In this document: one piece after another, positions 27,621-37,275 of the stretch | Layout: each line of letters starts with the position of its first letter | Numbering within the stretch: position 1 is the stretch's first letter | Assembly (NCBI RefSeq): GCF_014773275.1 | Contig: NZ_JACWMW010000003.1 | Coordinates: 124,001 to 188,000, forward strand | From: Mucilaginibacter rigui | GTDB lineage: Bacteria; Bacteroidota; Bacteroidia; Sphingobacteriales; Sphingobacteriaceae | Reading direction: 5' to 3' | Length of the DNA: 64,000 bases | The notes under the pieces: generated by a model | Database searches by the model: none | The model's input: the letters and a program-made list of their open reading frames with translations, nothing else | What the model was told of the DNA's origin: nothing | Made by a program: the position numbers and the translations under genes

Positions 27621-28910
27621 TTATTTATTATTCATCCTCACAGTCACTGCGTTCCGGTGCGCGTGCAGGCCTTCCATTTCGGCCAGTATTTCTACCGATG
27701 GCCCTATATTTTGTATCCCTTCCTCCGTTAAATACTGGAAGGTGATCTTCTTCACAAACGAATCTACCGATACGCCCGAGTAAGCCCTTGCATAACTGCT
27801 GGTTGGCAGTGTATGGTTAGTTCCCGATGCGTAATCACCCGCGCTCTCCGGTGTTAAATTCCCCAGGAAAACCGAACCTGCATTGATAATTTTAGCGGTT
27901 AGCTGCTGCCAGTTGGTAGTTGCCAAAATTAAGTGTTCGGGGGCGTATTGGTTGCTGAAATCCATCGCCTCATCCAAGTTTTGGGTAATAATGACGTATG
28001 AATTATCTATCGCCTGCTTCGCTATCTCGGCACGTGGTAAAACAGCAAGTTGTTTTTCAACCTCGGCCAGGGTTTGCTGCACGATGGTTTCTGATGTACA
28101 CACCAGTATCGACTGACTATCAACCCCATGTTCTGCTTGTGCCAGCAGATCGGCGGCTACATAGGCTGGTTTAGCGGTATTATCTGCAATTACCAAAACT
28201 TCCGATGGACCCGCAGGCATATCAATAGCAGTAGTGGTGGTGCTTTGTATAATGGTTTTGGCCTTGGTTACAAATTGATTTCCCGGGCCAAATATTTTAT
28301 CAACTTTAGTAATGCTTTCAGTACCATAAGCCATTGCCGCTACAGCCTGCGACCCGCCCACAAGATACACCTTATCTATTCCCAGCATTAAAGCCACATA
28401 AGCTATAAAAGCGTTAACCTTGCCGTTTTTTTGCGGGGGTGAACATACCACAATCTCATTACAGCCCGCAATACGTGCAGGGATGCCCAGCATTAAGAAT
28501 GTGGATGGCAAAACCGCAGTGCCACCTGGAATGTACAATCCCACCTTTTCAATGGCCCTTAATTCGCGCCAGCAGGTAACGCCGGGCATGGTTTCTACCT
28601 TATCTTCCTGTTTTAATTGTGCTTTATGGAATTTGTAGATGTTGGCATAAGCCGTTTGCAAAGCCTCTTGCTGGTCTTCAGAAACTGCCGAAGCCAGTTC
28701 TTCCAGTTCGGCTTTATTCAGGTAAAGTTTGGTGAGTTCAACCTTGTCAAACTGTTCTGCATAGTTCAGCAAAGCGCTGTCACCGTGTTGTTTTACCTGC
28801 TCAATCACGTTCTCAACCAACGCGCGGATCTCGTTCGCAGGGTCCACATTTCGCTGTACAAGGTGGGTTATATCCCCTTTACTTAGGTCTGAATATTTGA
28901 ATGTTTCCAT
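27621..28910 (-). CDS. hisD: Histidinol dehydrogenase HisD
   Basis: A 429-residue zinc enzyme that oxidises histidinol to histidine in two NAD-dependent steps. I start at ATG 28910 (METFKYSDLSKG) since this gives the usual family length; the frame continues 21 codons upstream through CCCCCT-rich repeat sequence. Family motifs are YIPGGTAVLPSTFLM near 128, GPGNQFVTKAK near 216, DMPAGPSEVLVIAD near 235, LAQAEHG near 256 and, near the C-terminal part, APEHL and LPTSSYARAYSGVS. Confidence 0.97.
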   Translation of the reverse strand: METFKYSDLSKGDITHLVQRNVDPANEIRALVENVIEQVKQHGDSALLNYAEQFDKVELTKLYLNKAELEELASAVSEDQQEALQTAYANIYKFHKAQLKQEDKVETMPGVTCWRELRAIEKVGLYIPGGTAVLPSTFLMLGIPARIAGCNEIVVCSPPQKNGKVNAFIAYVALMLGIDKVYLVGGSQAVAAMAYGTESITKVDKIFGPGNQFVTKAKTIIQSTTTTAIDMPAGPSEVLVIADNTAKPAYVAADLLAQAEHGVDSQSILVCTSETIVQQTLAEVEKQLAVLPRAEIAKQAIDNSYVIITQNLDEAMDFSNQYAPEHLILATTNWQQLTAKIINAGSVFLGNLTPESAGDYASGTNHTLPTSSYARAYSGVSVDSFVKKITFQYLTEEGIQNIGPSVEILAEMEGLHAHRNAVTVRMNNK

Positions 28911-29011
28911 TACCCCCCCAGCCCCCTGAAGTGGGAGCTTTTGAAATGCATCTTTTTGATTGTTATTTTCCATTGTAAAACATTTTGTTCCCCCTTGAGG
29001 GGGTTAGGGGG
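28911..29011. repeat. CCCCCT/AGGGGG repeat between hisG and hisD
   Basis: TACCCCCCCAGCCCCCTGAAG and CCCCCTTGAGGGGGTTAGGGGG flank the possible upstream extension of hisD. Same type as 22919-23012. The gap between hisG and hisD is therefore repeat-derived. Confidence 0.6.
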
Positions 29012-29863
29012 TTACAATATTATCTTTTCTATCGGCATTACTACAATGCCCTGTGCACCAGCTTGTTTCAATTGACTTATCCTATCCCAAAAATCGCGTT
29101 CGGGTATAACGGTGTGTACGGCAACCCAGTCAACCTCTGCCAATGGCACTACAGAAGGGCTTTTTACGCCCGGTAGCAGCGCATTTACAGCATCAAGGTT
29201 TTTACGTTCAACGTTCAGCACCACGTATTTAGTTTCTTTTGCGCGTAATACCGACTGAATGCGCTGGATCAGTTCTTTAACCAGGTCGTCGTTCTCGCTG
29301 CCTTTACTGCCAATTAGTACCGCTTCGCTGCTCATTACATCAGCAAAAGGAGCCAATCCATTGCTTTTTAAAGTGCCGCCTGTTGATACCAGGTCGCAGA
29401 TAGCATCGCTCAAGCCCAGGCCCGGCGAGATCTCTACCGAGCCGGATATAGTACGGATGTCTGATTGTATGCCTTTCTCTTTCAGGTATTTACCAAGGAT
29501 AACCGGGTAGGTGGTAGCAATGGCTTTACCGTTAAGCTGATCAAGGCTGGTGATGGTATTGTTATTTGGTACCGCAATTTTAAGCGAGCATTTGCCAAAG
29601 CCAAGCTTTTGCAGGTAGCTTACTTCCACTTCGGTTTCCTGTATTACGTTTTCGCCAACAATGCCCAGGTCGGCAATGCCATCTTGCACATACTCAGGGA
29701 TATCGTCGTCACGTAGGAACAATATTTCTAACGGGAAATTTGATACAGGGGAGATAAGCGAGCTCTTATAATTTTCGAAATTAAGGCCGCAATTTTTTAA
29801 TAATTCAACGGATTTTTCGTTGAGCCGACCCGATTTCTGGATCGCTATTTTTAATGTTTTCAC
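29012..29863 (-). CDS. hisG: ATP phosphoribosyltransferase HisG, long form
   Basis: A 283-residue enzyme for the first, feedback-inhibited step of histidine synthesis, joining ATP and PRPP. It begins with GTG at 29863 (KTLKIAIQKSGRL). The catalytic domain covers about 1-210 (DLGIVGENVI near 66; the PRPP loop DLVSTGGTLKSNGL near 160) and the C-terminal ACT-like regulatory domain about 211-283, so it is the hexameric long form that does not need HisZ. First structural gene of the his operon; the leader peptide gene is 59 bp upstream. Confidence 0.97.
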   Translation of the reverse strand: MKTLKIAIQKSGRLNEKSVELLKNCGLNFENYKSSLISPVSNFPLEILFLRDDDIPEYVQDGIADLGIVGENVIQETEVEVSYLQKLGFGKCSLKIAVPNNNTITSLDQLNGKAIATTYPVILGKYLKEKGIQSDIRTISGSVEISPGLGLSDAICDLVSTGGTLKSNGLAPFADVMSSEAVLIGSKGSENDDLVKELIQRIQSVLRAKETKYVVLNVERKNLDAVNALLPGVKSPSVVPLAEVDWVAVHTVIPERDFWDRISQLKQAGAQGIVVMPIEKIIL

Positions 29864-29922
29864 AAATTGATTTTTAGGAAATGAATATAAACGGAGGACG
29901 ATATTTCGCGTAGAAACATATA

Positions 29923-29985
29923 TTATCTGATCACCACATGGTGGTGATGGTGCAGATGTAAATGATATGTGTTAAATCCGTTCAT
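29923..29985 (-). CDS. hisL: Histidine operon leader peptide
   Basis: A 20-codon frame on the minus strand, ATG at 29985 to TAA at 29923-29925, encoding MNGFNTYHLHLHHHHHVVIR. Seven of nine consecutive residues (8-16) are His. It stands between a good promoter and hisG. Stalling of ribosomes on such His codons is the known basis of his operon attenuation in enterobacteria. The His codons ATCACCAC pair with the following GTGGTGAT, giving a stem (8-bp arms around 29929-29948) that a stalled or moving ribosome would open or cover. A classical U-run terminator between here and hisG is not evident. Confidence 0.85.
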   Translation of the reverse strand: MNGFNTYHLHLHHHHHVVIR

Positions 29986-30014
29986 TTTATATGATTTGCT
30001 GTGGATAAGCGATG

Positions 30015-30044
30015 CAAATATATGCCCTATTTTATTAAATCAAA
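30015..30044 (-). promoter_or_regulatory. Promoter of the his operon
   Basis: Minus strand TTTG at 30041-30044, 18-bp spacer, then TATATTTG at 30015-30022 followed by C. This matches the Bacteroidota consensus closely. Transcription would begin around 30008, giving a leader of roughly 145 nt containing the His-rich peptide frame. Confidence 0.7.
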
Positions 30045-30229
30045 ATTTTATGTGAAATTGATTGTCAAAAATTTAATTTTTAGTATGGTTTTTTATCAGA
30101 ATGGCAATATGTATAAGTGCTTATGTAATTTTTACACTCATTTTATCTTAAAAACATTTACTTCGGGATGTGCTACCTTTTTTCGCCTTTTTTAGGCTTT
30201 CATTCGCCAAAAAACGCCCTCAGTTCGCC

Positions 30230-31783
30230 TTAATGCGTTGTTAAAGTGTCGCGTTTGGCCGCAGGTGTTTCGCCTTCATATTCGTAGATAGCACCGCCTT
30301 CAAATTGTTTTATTACTTTCAGTTTTTTTACCTTTTGGATATCCTTAATGTTGATCAGTTCCGGGTTCTCCAGGTTGTTGAACCAGATCAGGTAAAAGCG
30401 TTTGATACGGTAGAATTTCTCTACATCCTTTTTAAAGAACTTGTGCGGAACAAGATATGATGACATGCCGGAGAAAAAATACACCGCCTCGTGCGCATCA
30501 GAGTAAATACCCACTTTGGGTTTAAACATACCTTTATCTATATGCCTCAGGTAATTGGCAAATTCCGATTCCTTCCAGTCGTTATCGGTATAGCCGGGGT
30601 TACCGTATTCATCGGCTATCTGGTCATTATAACGTTGTTTATCTATCAAAAATATTTTGGTGATGTAGCCCAGCATCAGCAGTATAAATACAGCAGCCAC
30701 GGCCACACGTACACGCTTTTCGGCAATACGTTTAAGCGCCAGCATACCCCAACTGGTGTATCCCCAAAGGGCGGGGATATACATAGGGGCCAATAAGCGG
30801 GGGTTTATCCGCTCGTAGCGCGAAAAGGTAGATGACAGCACAATAAACAACCCGTAAACCAGCGCGAAAGTGATAGCCAGGTTCTCAAAACTATCCAGCT
30901 TGCGGCGCATAAAATTATAAACCAAAGCGGCAATAAAGCCTAACAGTATAATAATGGCCAGCGGTGTGGCAAATGTATCATACAAATTGGGGCTTATGCC
31001 CATCCACTCGCAGAATACCGAGCCGAAATAAAACAGGTTTTTACCGAATGAAGTGATAGATGGCTCGCGCGGGCCGGTAACGGTTCCGGTATGCAGGGCG
31101 TTAAAGGTAAGGTTGGCTACCAGCAGCGAGATACATATAAAACCATATATAATAATATGTACAAATTTCTTTTTGATGGGGAGCTTCCTGTCCAGCAGTA
31201 ATAACAAACCACCTGTACCTACAATGGTAACTGCCGCATAACGGGTTATACAGGCCACAGCAGCTATAGCCGCCGCAGCAACCAGCCATTTACCGGCATA
31301 GGTGAGCAGGTATTGCCTGAAGGCAATAAAAAATAACAATACCTCCAGTATAAATAGCGTCTCCGACCACAGGTAGGAGTACACCTGTAGCAAACCCGGG
31401 TTTAACACGATGGCAGCCAGTACCAGCCATTTATACACATGTGATGCCGGCACAAAGCGCGACATGATCCACCCGCTGGCATATATCACCACAGCAAATA
31501 ATATCATGTTTAGTACAGCGCCAAAAGCTACAGGATCGGTACGGGTGATAAAGCTGATGATACCCAGAAAGGTTGGATAAAAGACAGGGAAATCAACAAT
31601 AGGGATGTGGTTAAACGTAAGCAATGTACCATGCGCCGCAAAGCTACGGGCCGCGCTGGTGTACATAATGGAATCGGGCGAGATGCCGATACCGCTGTAA
31701 CTACAATAAATGTATATAGCAAAAGCCGCTATTGCCGAAAACAGCAGCGTATCATAGTTTTTTAGTTTTTCTAAAAATCCCAT
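30230..31783 (-). CDS. Multi-pass membrane glycosyltransferase-like protein
   Basis: A 517-residue integral membrane protein with about 11-12 hydrophobic segments in the first 390 residues and a soluble C-terminal region. The layout, with an early periplasmic loop after the first helix carrying acidic residues (SGIGISPDSIMYTSAARS), resembles the GT-C ArnT/PMT family that transfers sugars from lipid carriers. The family assignment is by architecture only and the substrate is unknown. It ends 185 bp before the his promoter. Confidence 0.65.
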   Translation of the reverse strand: MGFLEKLKNYDTLLFSAIAAFAIYIYCSYSGIGISPDSIMYTSAARSFAAHGTLLTFNHIPIVDFPVFYPTFLGIISFITRTDPVAFGAVLNMILFAVVIYASGWIMSRFVPASHVYKWLVLAAIVLNPGLLQVYSYLWSETLFILEVLLFFIAFRQYLLTYAGKWLVAAAAIAAVACITRYAAVTIVGTGGLLLLLDRKLPIKKKFVHIIIYGFICISLLVANLTFNALHTGTVTGPREPSITSFGKNLFYFGSVFCEWMGISPNLYDTFATPLAIIILLGFIAALVYNFMRRKLDSFENLAITFALVYGLFIVLSSTFSRYERINPRLLAPMYIPALWGYTSWGMLALKRIAEKRVRVAVAAVFILLMLGYITKIFLIDKQRYNDQIADEYGNPGYTDNDWKESEFANYLRHIDKGMFKPKVGIYSDAHEAVYFFSGMSSYLVPHKFFKKDVEKFYRIKRFYLIWFNNLENPELINIKDIQKVKKLKVIKQFEGGAIYEYEGETPAAKRDTLTTH

Positions 31784-31830
31784 TGTTGTTTTAAAGGATA
31801 TAAAGCGGAAATTGTTTTAAAGTAATATTG

Positions 31831-31993
31831 TTTTAACCACAGAGAGCACAAAGATAAAAACACAGAGTTTACTGAGTTTTGCAAATAGATATTATATTTA
31901 ATAACCACAAAACAAAAGCACAAAGCACACATAGCTTTTCAATTATACCTCTGTGAATTCCGTGTAAACCTCTGTGTTCTCTGTGGTTAAAAT
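31831..31993. repeat. TTAACCACAGAG / CTCTGTGGTTAA inverted repeat, copy 1
   Basis: TTTTAACCACAGAGAGCACA at the left faces GTTCTCTGTGGTTAAAA at the right, with inner copies of CACAAAG and CTCTGTG. It occupies the space between the glycosyltransferase-like gene and gmhB. A sister copy is at 56957-57101. Confidence 0.75.
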
Positions 31994-32002
31994 AAATCAA
32001 CC

Positions 32003-32494
32003 TTAATCTATTAAATCCAAAACCGTACTTATCGGCTGGTCGCTGTCTATTAAAATACCTTTTACGCCTGCTGCGGTGCCTGCTTCTACATCGCGTTCCC
32101 GGTCGCCAATAAAATATGATTTTGATGGATCTATATTATATTTCTCAATACCCTGGAATAATAAACCCGGTTTTGGTTTTCGGCAATCACAGTCGCCGGT
32201 AAAGTTGGGGTGGTGGGGGCAATAAAAAAAGTCGGTTATTTCTACGCCATGCTCCTGGTAAACCTGTTTTAAATGGGCGTGCATTTTGCCAAGCTCGGTT
32301 TCATCATACCAGCCTTTAGCCAGGCCACCCTGGTTTGTAGCTACCAAAAGCATGTACCCACGATCCTGCAATTCTTTAAGCGCGTCAAAATTATCAAGCA
32401 CATGGAAATCTTCAAGGCGGCAAACGTAATCGCCCATTTCTTTGTTTAAAACTCCATCTCTGTCTAAAAACACTGCTTTAATTTTTTCGGCCAT
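32003..32494 (-). CDS. gmhB: D-glycero-beta-D-manno-heptose 1,7-bisphosphate 7-phosphatase (GmhB-like)
   Basis: A 163-residue HAD phosphatase. Motif I VFLDRDGVLN with Asp11/Asp13, TNQGGLAKG for motif II, the zinc loop YCPHHPNFTGDCDCRKPKPG for Cys/His coordination, and FIGDRERDVEAG for motif IV. It fits GmhB, which makes heptose 1-phosphate for lipopolysaccharide core; a histidinol-phosphatase role is possible in the family but HisB already supplies that. It is divergent from gltB. Confidence 0.85.
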   Translation of the reverse strand: MAEKIKAVFLDRDGVLNKEMGDYVCRLEDFHVLDNFDALKELQDRGYMLLVATNQGGLAKGWYDETELGKMHAHLKQVYQEHGVEITDFFYCPHHPNFTGDCDCRKPKPGLLFQGIEKYNIDPSKSYFIGDRERDVEAGTAAGVKGILIDSDQPISTVLDLID

Positions 32495-32744
32495 ATATTA
32501 TAAGGTATAAGTCAATTTCGGCAAAATTAGATTATTAAGCTTATTTACTATGTGTGCATATTAAATAAACGTTAAGAATTATTAAATTCATATATATATG
32601 CGACAATTATTGTCGACTTTATAATTTATTTGTAATAAATACATCTTGTTTTAATAATTTTGAAAAAATTAGTAGCGATTTTATAAAAATATCAAAATTT
32701 GGTAATTTCGTTATTACCCGCGTCATAAATATGCGGATAAAAAT

Positions 32745-35700
32745 ATGGATCAAACTGATTGTAACCAGCAGGGCCTATACAGGTCGGAATTTGAGCACGA
32801 TTCCTGCGGAACAGGATTTATTACTAACATAAACGGTCATAAATCGCACAGTATTGTTAGCGATGCTTTAACGATGTTAGAGAACATGGAGCACCGTGGA
32901 GCCTGTGGCTGCGACCCCGAAAGCGGTGACGGCGCGGGTATCCTGATTCAACTTCCACACGAGTTTTTGATGGAAGAATGCTCTGATCTGGAGATAAGCC
33001 TTCCTGAGCCGGGAAGCTATGGAGTGGGTATGATCTTCTTCCCGAAAGAGCCTGCCCTAAAGAAGGCAAGCCGTAAAATTATTGCCGCTGCGGTTGAAAA
33101 ACTTGGCTTTGAATTACTTGGATACCGTAAAATTTCGGTCGATTCATCCGTGATTGGCGAAACTGCACGCCAGGCCGAGCCTGATTGCGAACAGCTTTTT
33201 GTTGGCCGCCCGCGTACCATTACCAATACCGACGATTTTGAGCGCAAACTATATGTATTGCGCCGCTATATTAATAAAACCGTTACTGAAACCATCCCTG
33301 CGGCTGCAGAGCATTTTTACTTTACATCATTCTCTTGCCGCACCATTATTTATAAGGGGCAGGTAACCACTTACCAACTGCGTAAGTACTTTCCCGATCT
33401 GGCCGATCCGCGTGTTACATCGGGCCTGGCCCTCATCCACTCGCGTTTCTCAACCAATACCTTCCCATCGTGGAAACTGGCGCAGCCATTCCGCTTAATT
33501 GCGCATAACGGCGAAATAAACACCCTTACCGGTAACCTTAACTGGTTCTATTCGGGCGTAAGATCTTTCGCATCGGCCTATTTCACCAACGAGGAAATGG
33601 AGATGCTTTTACCTGTTATTGATAATAACCAGTCGGATTCGGCCTGTTTAGATAACATCATCGAGATATTATTGCACACCGGCCGCTCGTTACCACACGT
33701 AATGATGATGCTGATACCCGAGGCATGGGATGGCAACGAACAGATGGACCCGGTTAAAAAGGCATTTTACGAGTACCATGCTACCTTAATGGAGCCATGG
33801 GACGGCCCGGCCGCTATCAGCTTTACCGATGGTAAACTGGTTGGGGCATTGCTTGACCGTAACGGCCTGCGCCCGCTGCGCTTTGTGATAACCAATGATG
33901 GCCGCGTTATAGCAGCATCAGAAGCGGGCACCCTGAAAATTGACGAGAGCACCGTTATACGCAAAGGCCGCCTGCAGCCGGGTAAAATGTTATTGATAGA
34001 TACCGAAAAAGGGAAGATCATAACAGACGAAGAAATTAAGAAAGAGATCTCCGGCCAGCAGCCATACGGCACCTGGCTGGATAATTATAAGATCCGTTTA
34101 GGTGAACTGGCCGAGCCGCGTTTATCATTCGCCAGCCTGAGCGCTGATGCGGTTTACCGCTACCAGCAGGTATTTGGCTACAGCCGCGAGGATATCGATA
34201 CCATCATCAAACCTATGGCATTGGATGGTAAGGAGCCTATCGGATCAATGGGTACGGATGTGCCTTTGGCTATCCTGTCTGATAAACCACAACACCTCTC
34301 AAGTTACTTTAAGCAGTTTTTTGCACAGGTTACCAACCCGCCGATAGACCCTATCCGCGAACGTTTGGTAATGAGTTTGGCTACCTTCATCGGTAACAAC
34401 GGTAACCTGCTTGATGAAGATAAAATGCACTGCCATTGCGTTGTGCTTAACCACCCTATACTAAAGAACCACCAGTTAGAGAAACTGCGGTCGATAGATA
34501 CCGGGTTGTTCCATGCCAAAACGCTGCAAACCTATTATAACGCCGATGGTAACGCCGGCTCATTAGAAAAAGGTATTGCAAGGCTTTGCCGCTATGCCGA
34601 AGATGCCGTTGATGATGGCTTTGAGGTATTGATACTAAGCGACCGTGCAATCGACTCAGAACATGCGCCTATCCCTATGCTGCTGGCAGTATCGGCCGTG
34701 CATCACCACCTGATAAAAAAAGGCCGCCGTGGCGCGGTAGGTATTGTTGCCGAAACAGGCGATGTTTGGGAAGTACACCACTTTGCTACCTTGTTAGCCT
34801 TTGGTGCAACTGCCATTAACCCATACCTGGCGCTGTCAACTATTGAAACATTGAAGAATAATGGCCAACTGGAAACCAGCCTGGATATTAAAGCGCTTTA
34901 CAAAAACTATGTAAAGTCGGTTAATGATGGCTTGCTGAAGATCTTCTCAAAAATGGGCATCTCTACCCTGCAATCATACCACGGCTCGCAGGTGTTTGAA
35001 ATATTGGGCTTGAACAAAGAAGTGGTTGACCGCTACTTTACCGGAGCGGTTACCCGTATTGAAGGTTTGGGCCTTGATGAGATAGCGAAAGAATCGCTTT
35101 GCAAACATAAAATAGGCTTTAACAGCCCTAAAACAGAAAATCATTTACTGCCCGAAGGTGGTATTTACCAGTGGAAACGCCGCGGCGAGGCCCACTTGTT
35201 TAACCCAACTACGGTACACTTGCTGCAGCATGCAACCCGCAGCAACAGCTACAGCGTATATAAAAACTATGCTAACGCAATAAATGAGCAAACCGAAAAG
35301 CATTTCACCATTCGTGGCCTGCTTGATTTTGCCCACCACCGCGAAGCTATCAGCATTGACGAGGTTGAACCGATTGAGAACATCATGACCCGCTTTGCAA
35401 CCGGCGCCATGTCGTTCGGCTCTATCTCTCACGAGGCGCACAGCACCATGGCTATCGCCATGAACCGCATAGGCGGCAAAAGCAATACCGGCGAAGGCGG
35501 TGAGGACGAGATGCGTTATGAGAAAATGGCCAACGGCGATTCCATGCGTTCGGCTATTAAGCAGGTTGCATCGGCGCGTTTTGGCGTAACCTCAAACTAC
35601 CTCACCAATGCCGACGAGTTACAGATAAAAATGGCACAGGGCGCAAAACCGGGCGAAGGCGGGCAGCTGCCGGGCCATAAGGTTGACGACTGGATTGCCA

Positions 35701-37268
35701 AAACCCGCCACTCTACACCGGGTGTGGGCTTAATATCGCCGCCGCCACACCACGATATTTATTCTATCGAGGACCTGGCGCAATTAATTTTCGATTTAAA
35801 GAACGCCAACCGTGCCGCACGTATCAATGTTAAATTGGTATCAAAAGCAGGGGTAGGCACCATAGCAGCGGGTGTAGCCAAAGCACACGCCGATGTGATC
35901 CTGATTGCAGGATACGACGGCGGTACTGGCGCATCGCCAATAAGCTCTATAAAACATGCTGGCTTACCATGGGAACTTGGCCTGGCCGAAGCACACCAAA
36001 CACTGGTACGCAATAAACTGCGCAGCCGTGTGGTACTGCAAACAGACGGGCAGCTAAAAACCGGCCGCGATTTGGCCATTGCCACTTTGATGGGTGCTGA
36101 GGAATGGGGTGTTGCAACCGCTGCCCTTGTTGCAGGCGGCTGTATCATGATGCGTAAATGCCACTTAAATACATGCCCGGTAGGTGTGGCCACGCAGGAC
36201 CCTGAGCTAAGGAAATTGTTTAGCGGAAGCCCCGATCACGTTGTGAACCTGTTCCGTTTTATGGCCGAGGAACTGCGTGAGATAATGGCCGAGCTTGGTT
36301 TCCGTACCATTAATGAAATGGTTGGCCGCGTACAGTTCCTGAAGGTTAAAGATAACCTGAAGAGCTGGAAAGCTAAGAAGATTGACTTGAGCGGCATGCT
36401 GCACCCGGTAACTGTAAGCAAAGGCTCAACGCTTTACAACAGCGAAAAGCAGGATCACGGGATGGACGAGATCATAGACTGGGAATTGCTGAAGAGTGCG
36501 AAAGCGGCTTTAGAGGATAAAACCCCGGTATTCGCCACTTTTGATGTCATCAACGTTAACCGTACCATCGGTACGCTGTTATCAAACGAGATCTCGAAAA
36601 AGTATGGTTCTGCAGGTTTACCCGATAATACCATCAACTATAAATTTAAAGGTTCTGCCGGCCAAAGCTTTGGTGCTTTCACTACAAAAGGTATTTCTTT
36701 TGAGCTGGAAGGCGAAGCTAACGATTATGTTGGTAAAGGCTTATCCGGCGCGCAACTGGCTATTTACCCGGCACCTAACGCTACGTTTAAACCTGAGGAT
36801 AATATCATCATCGGTAATGTTGCCCTGTATGGTGCAACAAGCGGGGAGCTGTTTGTAAGAGGTATGGCAGGCGAGCGTTTCGCGGTACGTAACTCGGGTG
36901 CTACAACGGTTGTTGAAGGTATTGGCGACCACGGTTGCGAGTACATGACCGGCGGCCGCGCGCTTATACTGGGCGAAACCGGAAGGAACTTTGCGGCAGG
37001 CATGAGCGGTGGTATAGCCTGGATCTACAACCCTAACGGCACATTTGCAGAAAACTGCAATACCGAAATGGTTGACCTTGACCCGCTATCGTTAAAAGAC
37101 GAGGAGCAGATAACCGCGTTGCTGAAGAAGCACATCAACTTAACCGGCAGCAAGCTGGCGCAATCCATCTTAAAAAACTGGAATAAGGCTTCAACGCAGT
37201 TTGTAAAGGTATTCCCTAAGGAGTACAAAAAAGTGTTAGAAAAATTAGAATATCAAACCGTAAGCTAA
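32745..37268 (+). CDS. gltB: Glutamate synthase large subunit GltB
   Basis: A 1507-residue ferredoxin/NADPH-type glutamate synthase alpha chain. The class II amidotransferase domain starts at Cys21 (HDSCGTGF), so a 20-residue propeptide must be removed to expose the N-terminal nucleophile. The central and FMN-binding synthase domains follow (SNTGEGGEDEMRYE; GYDGGTGASPISSIKHAGLPWELGLAE), then the 3Fe-4S cluster site CIMMRKCHLNTCPVGVATQ, and the C-terminal GXGXG beta-helix domain. It converts glutamine and 2-oxoglutarate to two glutamates. gltD follows after 7 bp. Confidence 0.98.
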   Translation: MDQTDCNQQGLYRSEFEHDSCGTGFITNINGHKSHSIVSDALTMLENMEHRGACGCDPESGDGAGILIQLPHEFLMEECSDLEISLPEPGSYGVGMIFFPKEPALKKASRKIIAAAVEKLGFELLGYRKISVDSSVIGETARQAEPDCEQLFVGRPRTITNTDDFERKLYVLRRYINKTVTETIPAAAEHFYFTSFSCRTIIYKGQVTTYQLRKYFPDLADPRVTSGLALIHSRFSTNTFPSWKLAQPFRLIAHNGEINTLTGNLNWFYSGVRSFASAYFTNEEMEMLLPVIDNNQSDSACLDNIIEILLHTGRSLPHVMMMLIPEAWDGNEQMDPVKKAFYEYHATLMEPWDGPAAISFTDGKLVGALLDRNGLRPLRFVITNDGRVIAASEAGTLKIDESTVIRKGRLQPGKMLLIDTEKGKIITDEEIKKEISGQQPYGTWLDNYKIRLGELAEPRLSFASLSADAVYRYQQVFGYSREDIDTIIKPMALDGKEPIGSMGTDVPLAILSDKPQHLSSYFKQFFAQVTNPPIDPIRERLVMSLATFIGNNGNLLDEDKMHCHCVVLNHPILKNHQLEKLRSIDTGLFHAKTLQTYYNADGNAGSLEKGIARLCRYAEDAVDDGFEVLILSDRAIDSEHAPIPMLLAVSAVHHHLIKKGRRGAVGIVAETGDVWEVHHFATLLAFGATAINPYLALSTIETLKNNGQLETSLDIKALYKNYVKSVNDGLLKIFSKMGISTLQSYHGSQVFEILGLNKEVVDRYFTGAVTRIEGLGLDEIAKESLCKHKIGFNSPKTENHLLPEGGIYQWKRRGEAHLFNPTTVHLLQHATRSNSYSVYKNYANAINEQTEKHFTIRGLLDFAHHREAISIDEVEPIENIMTRFATGAMSFGSISHEAHSTMAIAMNRIGGKSNTGEGGEDEMRYEKMANGDSMRSAIKQVASARFGVTSNYLTNADELQIKMAQGAKPGEGGQLPGHKVDDWIAKTRHSTPGVGLISPPPHHDIYSIEDLAQLIFDLKNANRAARINVKLVSKAGVGTIAAGVAKAHADVILIAGYDGGTGASPISSIKHAGLPWELGLAEAHQTLVRNKLRSRVVLQTDGQLKTGRDLAIATLMGAEEWGVATAALVAGGCIMMRKCHLNTCPVGVATQDPELRKLFSGSPDHVVNLFRFMAEELREIMAELGFRTINEMVGRVQFLKVKDNLKSWKAKKIDLSGMLHPVTVSKGSTLYNSEKQDHGMDEIIDWELLKSAKAALEDKTPVFATFDVINVNRTIGTLLSNEISKKYGSAGLPDNTINYKFKGSAGQSFGAFTTKGISFELEGEANDYVGKGLSGAQLAIYPAPNATFKPEDNIIIGNVALYGATSGELFVRGMAGERFAVRNSGATTVVEGIGDHGCEYMTGGRALILGETGRNFAAGMSGGIAWIYNPNGTFAENCNTEMVDLDPLSLKDEEQITALLKKHINLTGSKLAQSILKNWNKASTQFVKVFPKEYKKVLEKLEYQTVS

Positions 37269-37275
37269 TATCATA

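Noticed and set aside
29864..29922. Rho-independent terminator between hisL and hisG
   Set aside because: Only weak pairing (GAAATAT with ATATTC) and no U-run could be found, so no terminator is claimed.
30001..30195. 64-codon plus-strand frame
   Set aside because: AT-rich, overlaps the his promoter on the other strand, no recognisable feature.
32630..32720. Promoter of gltB
   Set aside because: TTTG and TAATTTTG occur but are 22 bp apart, and a second candidate TAATTTCG has one mismatch; too uncertain to list.
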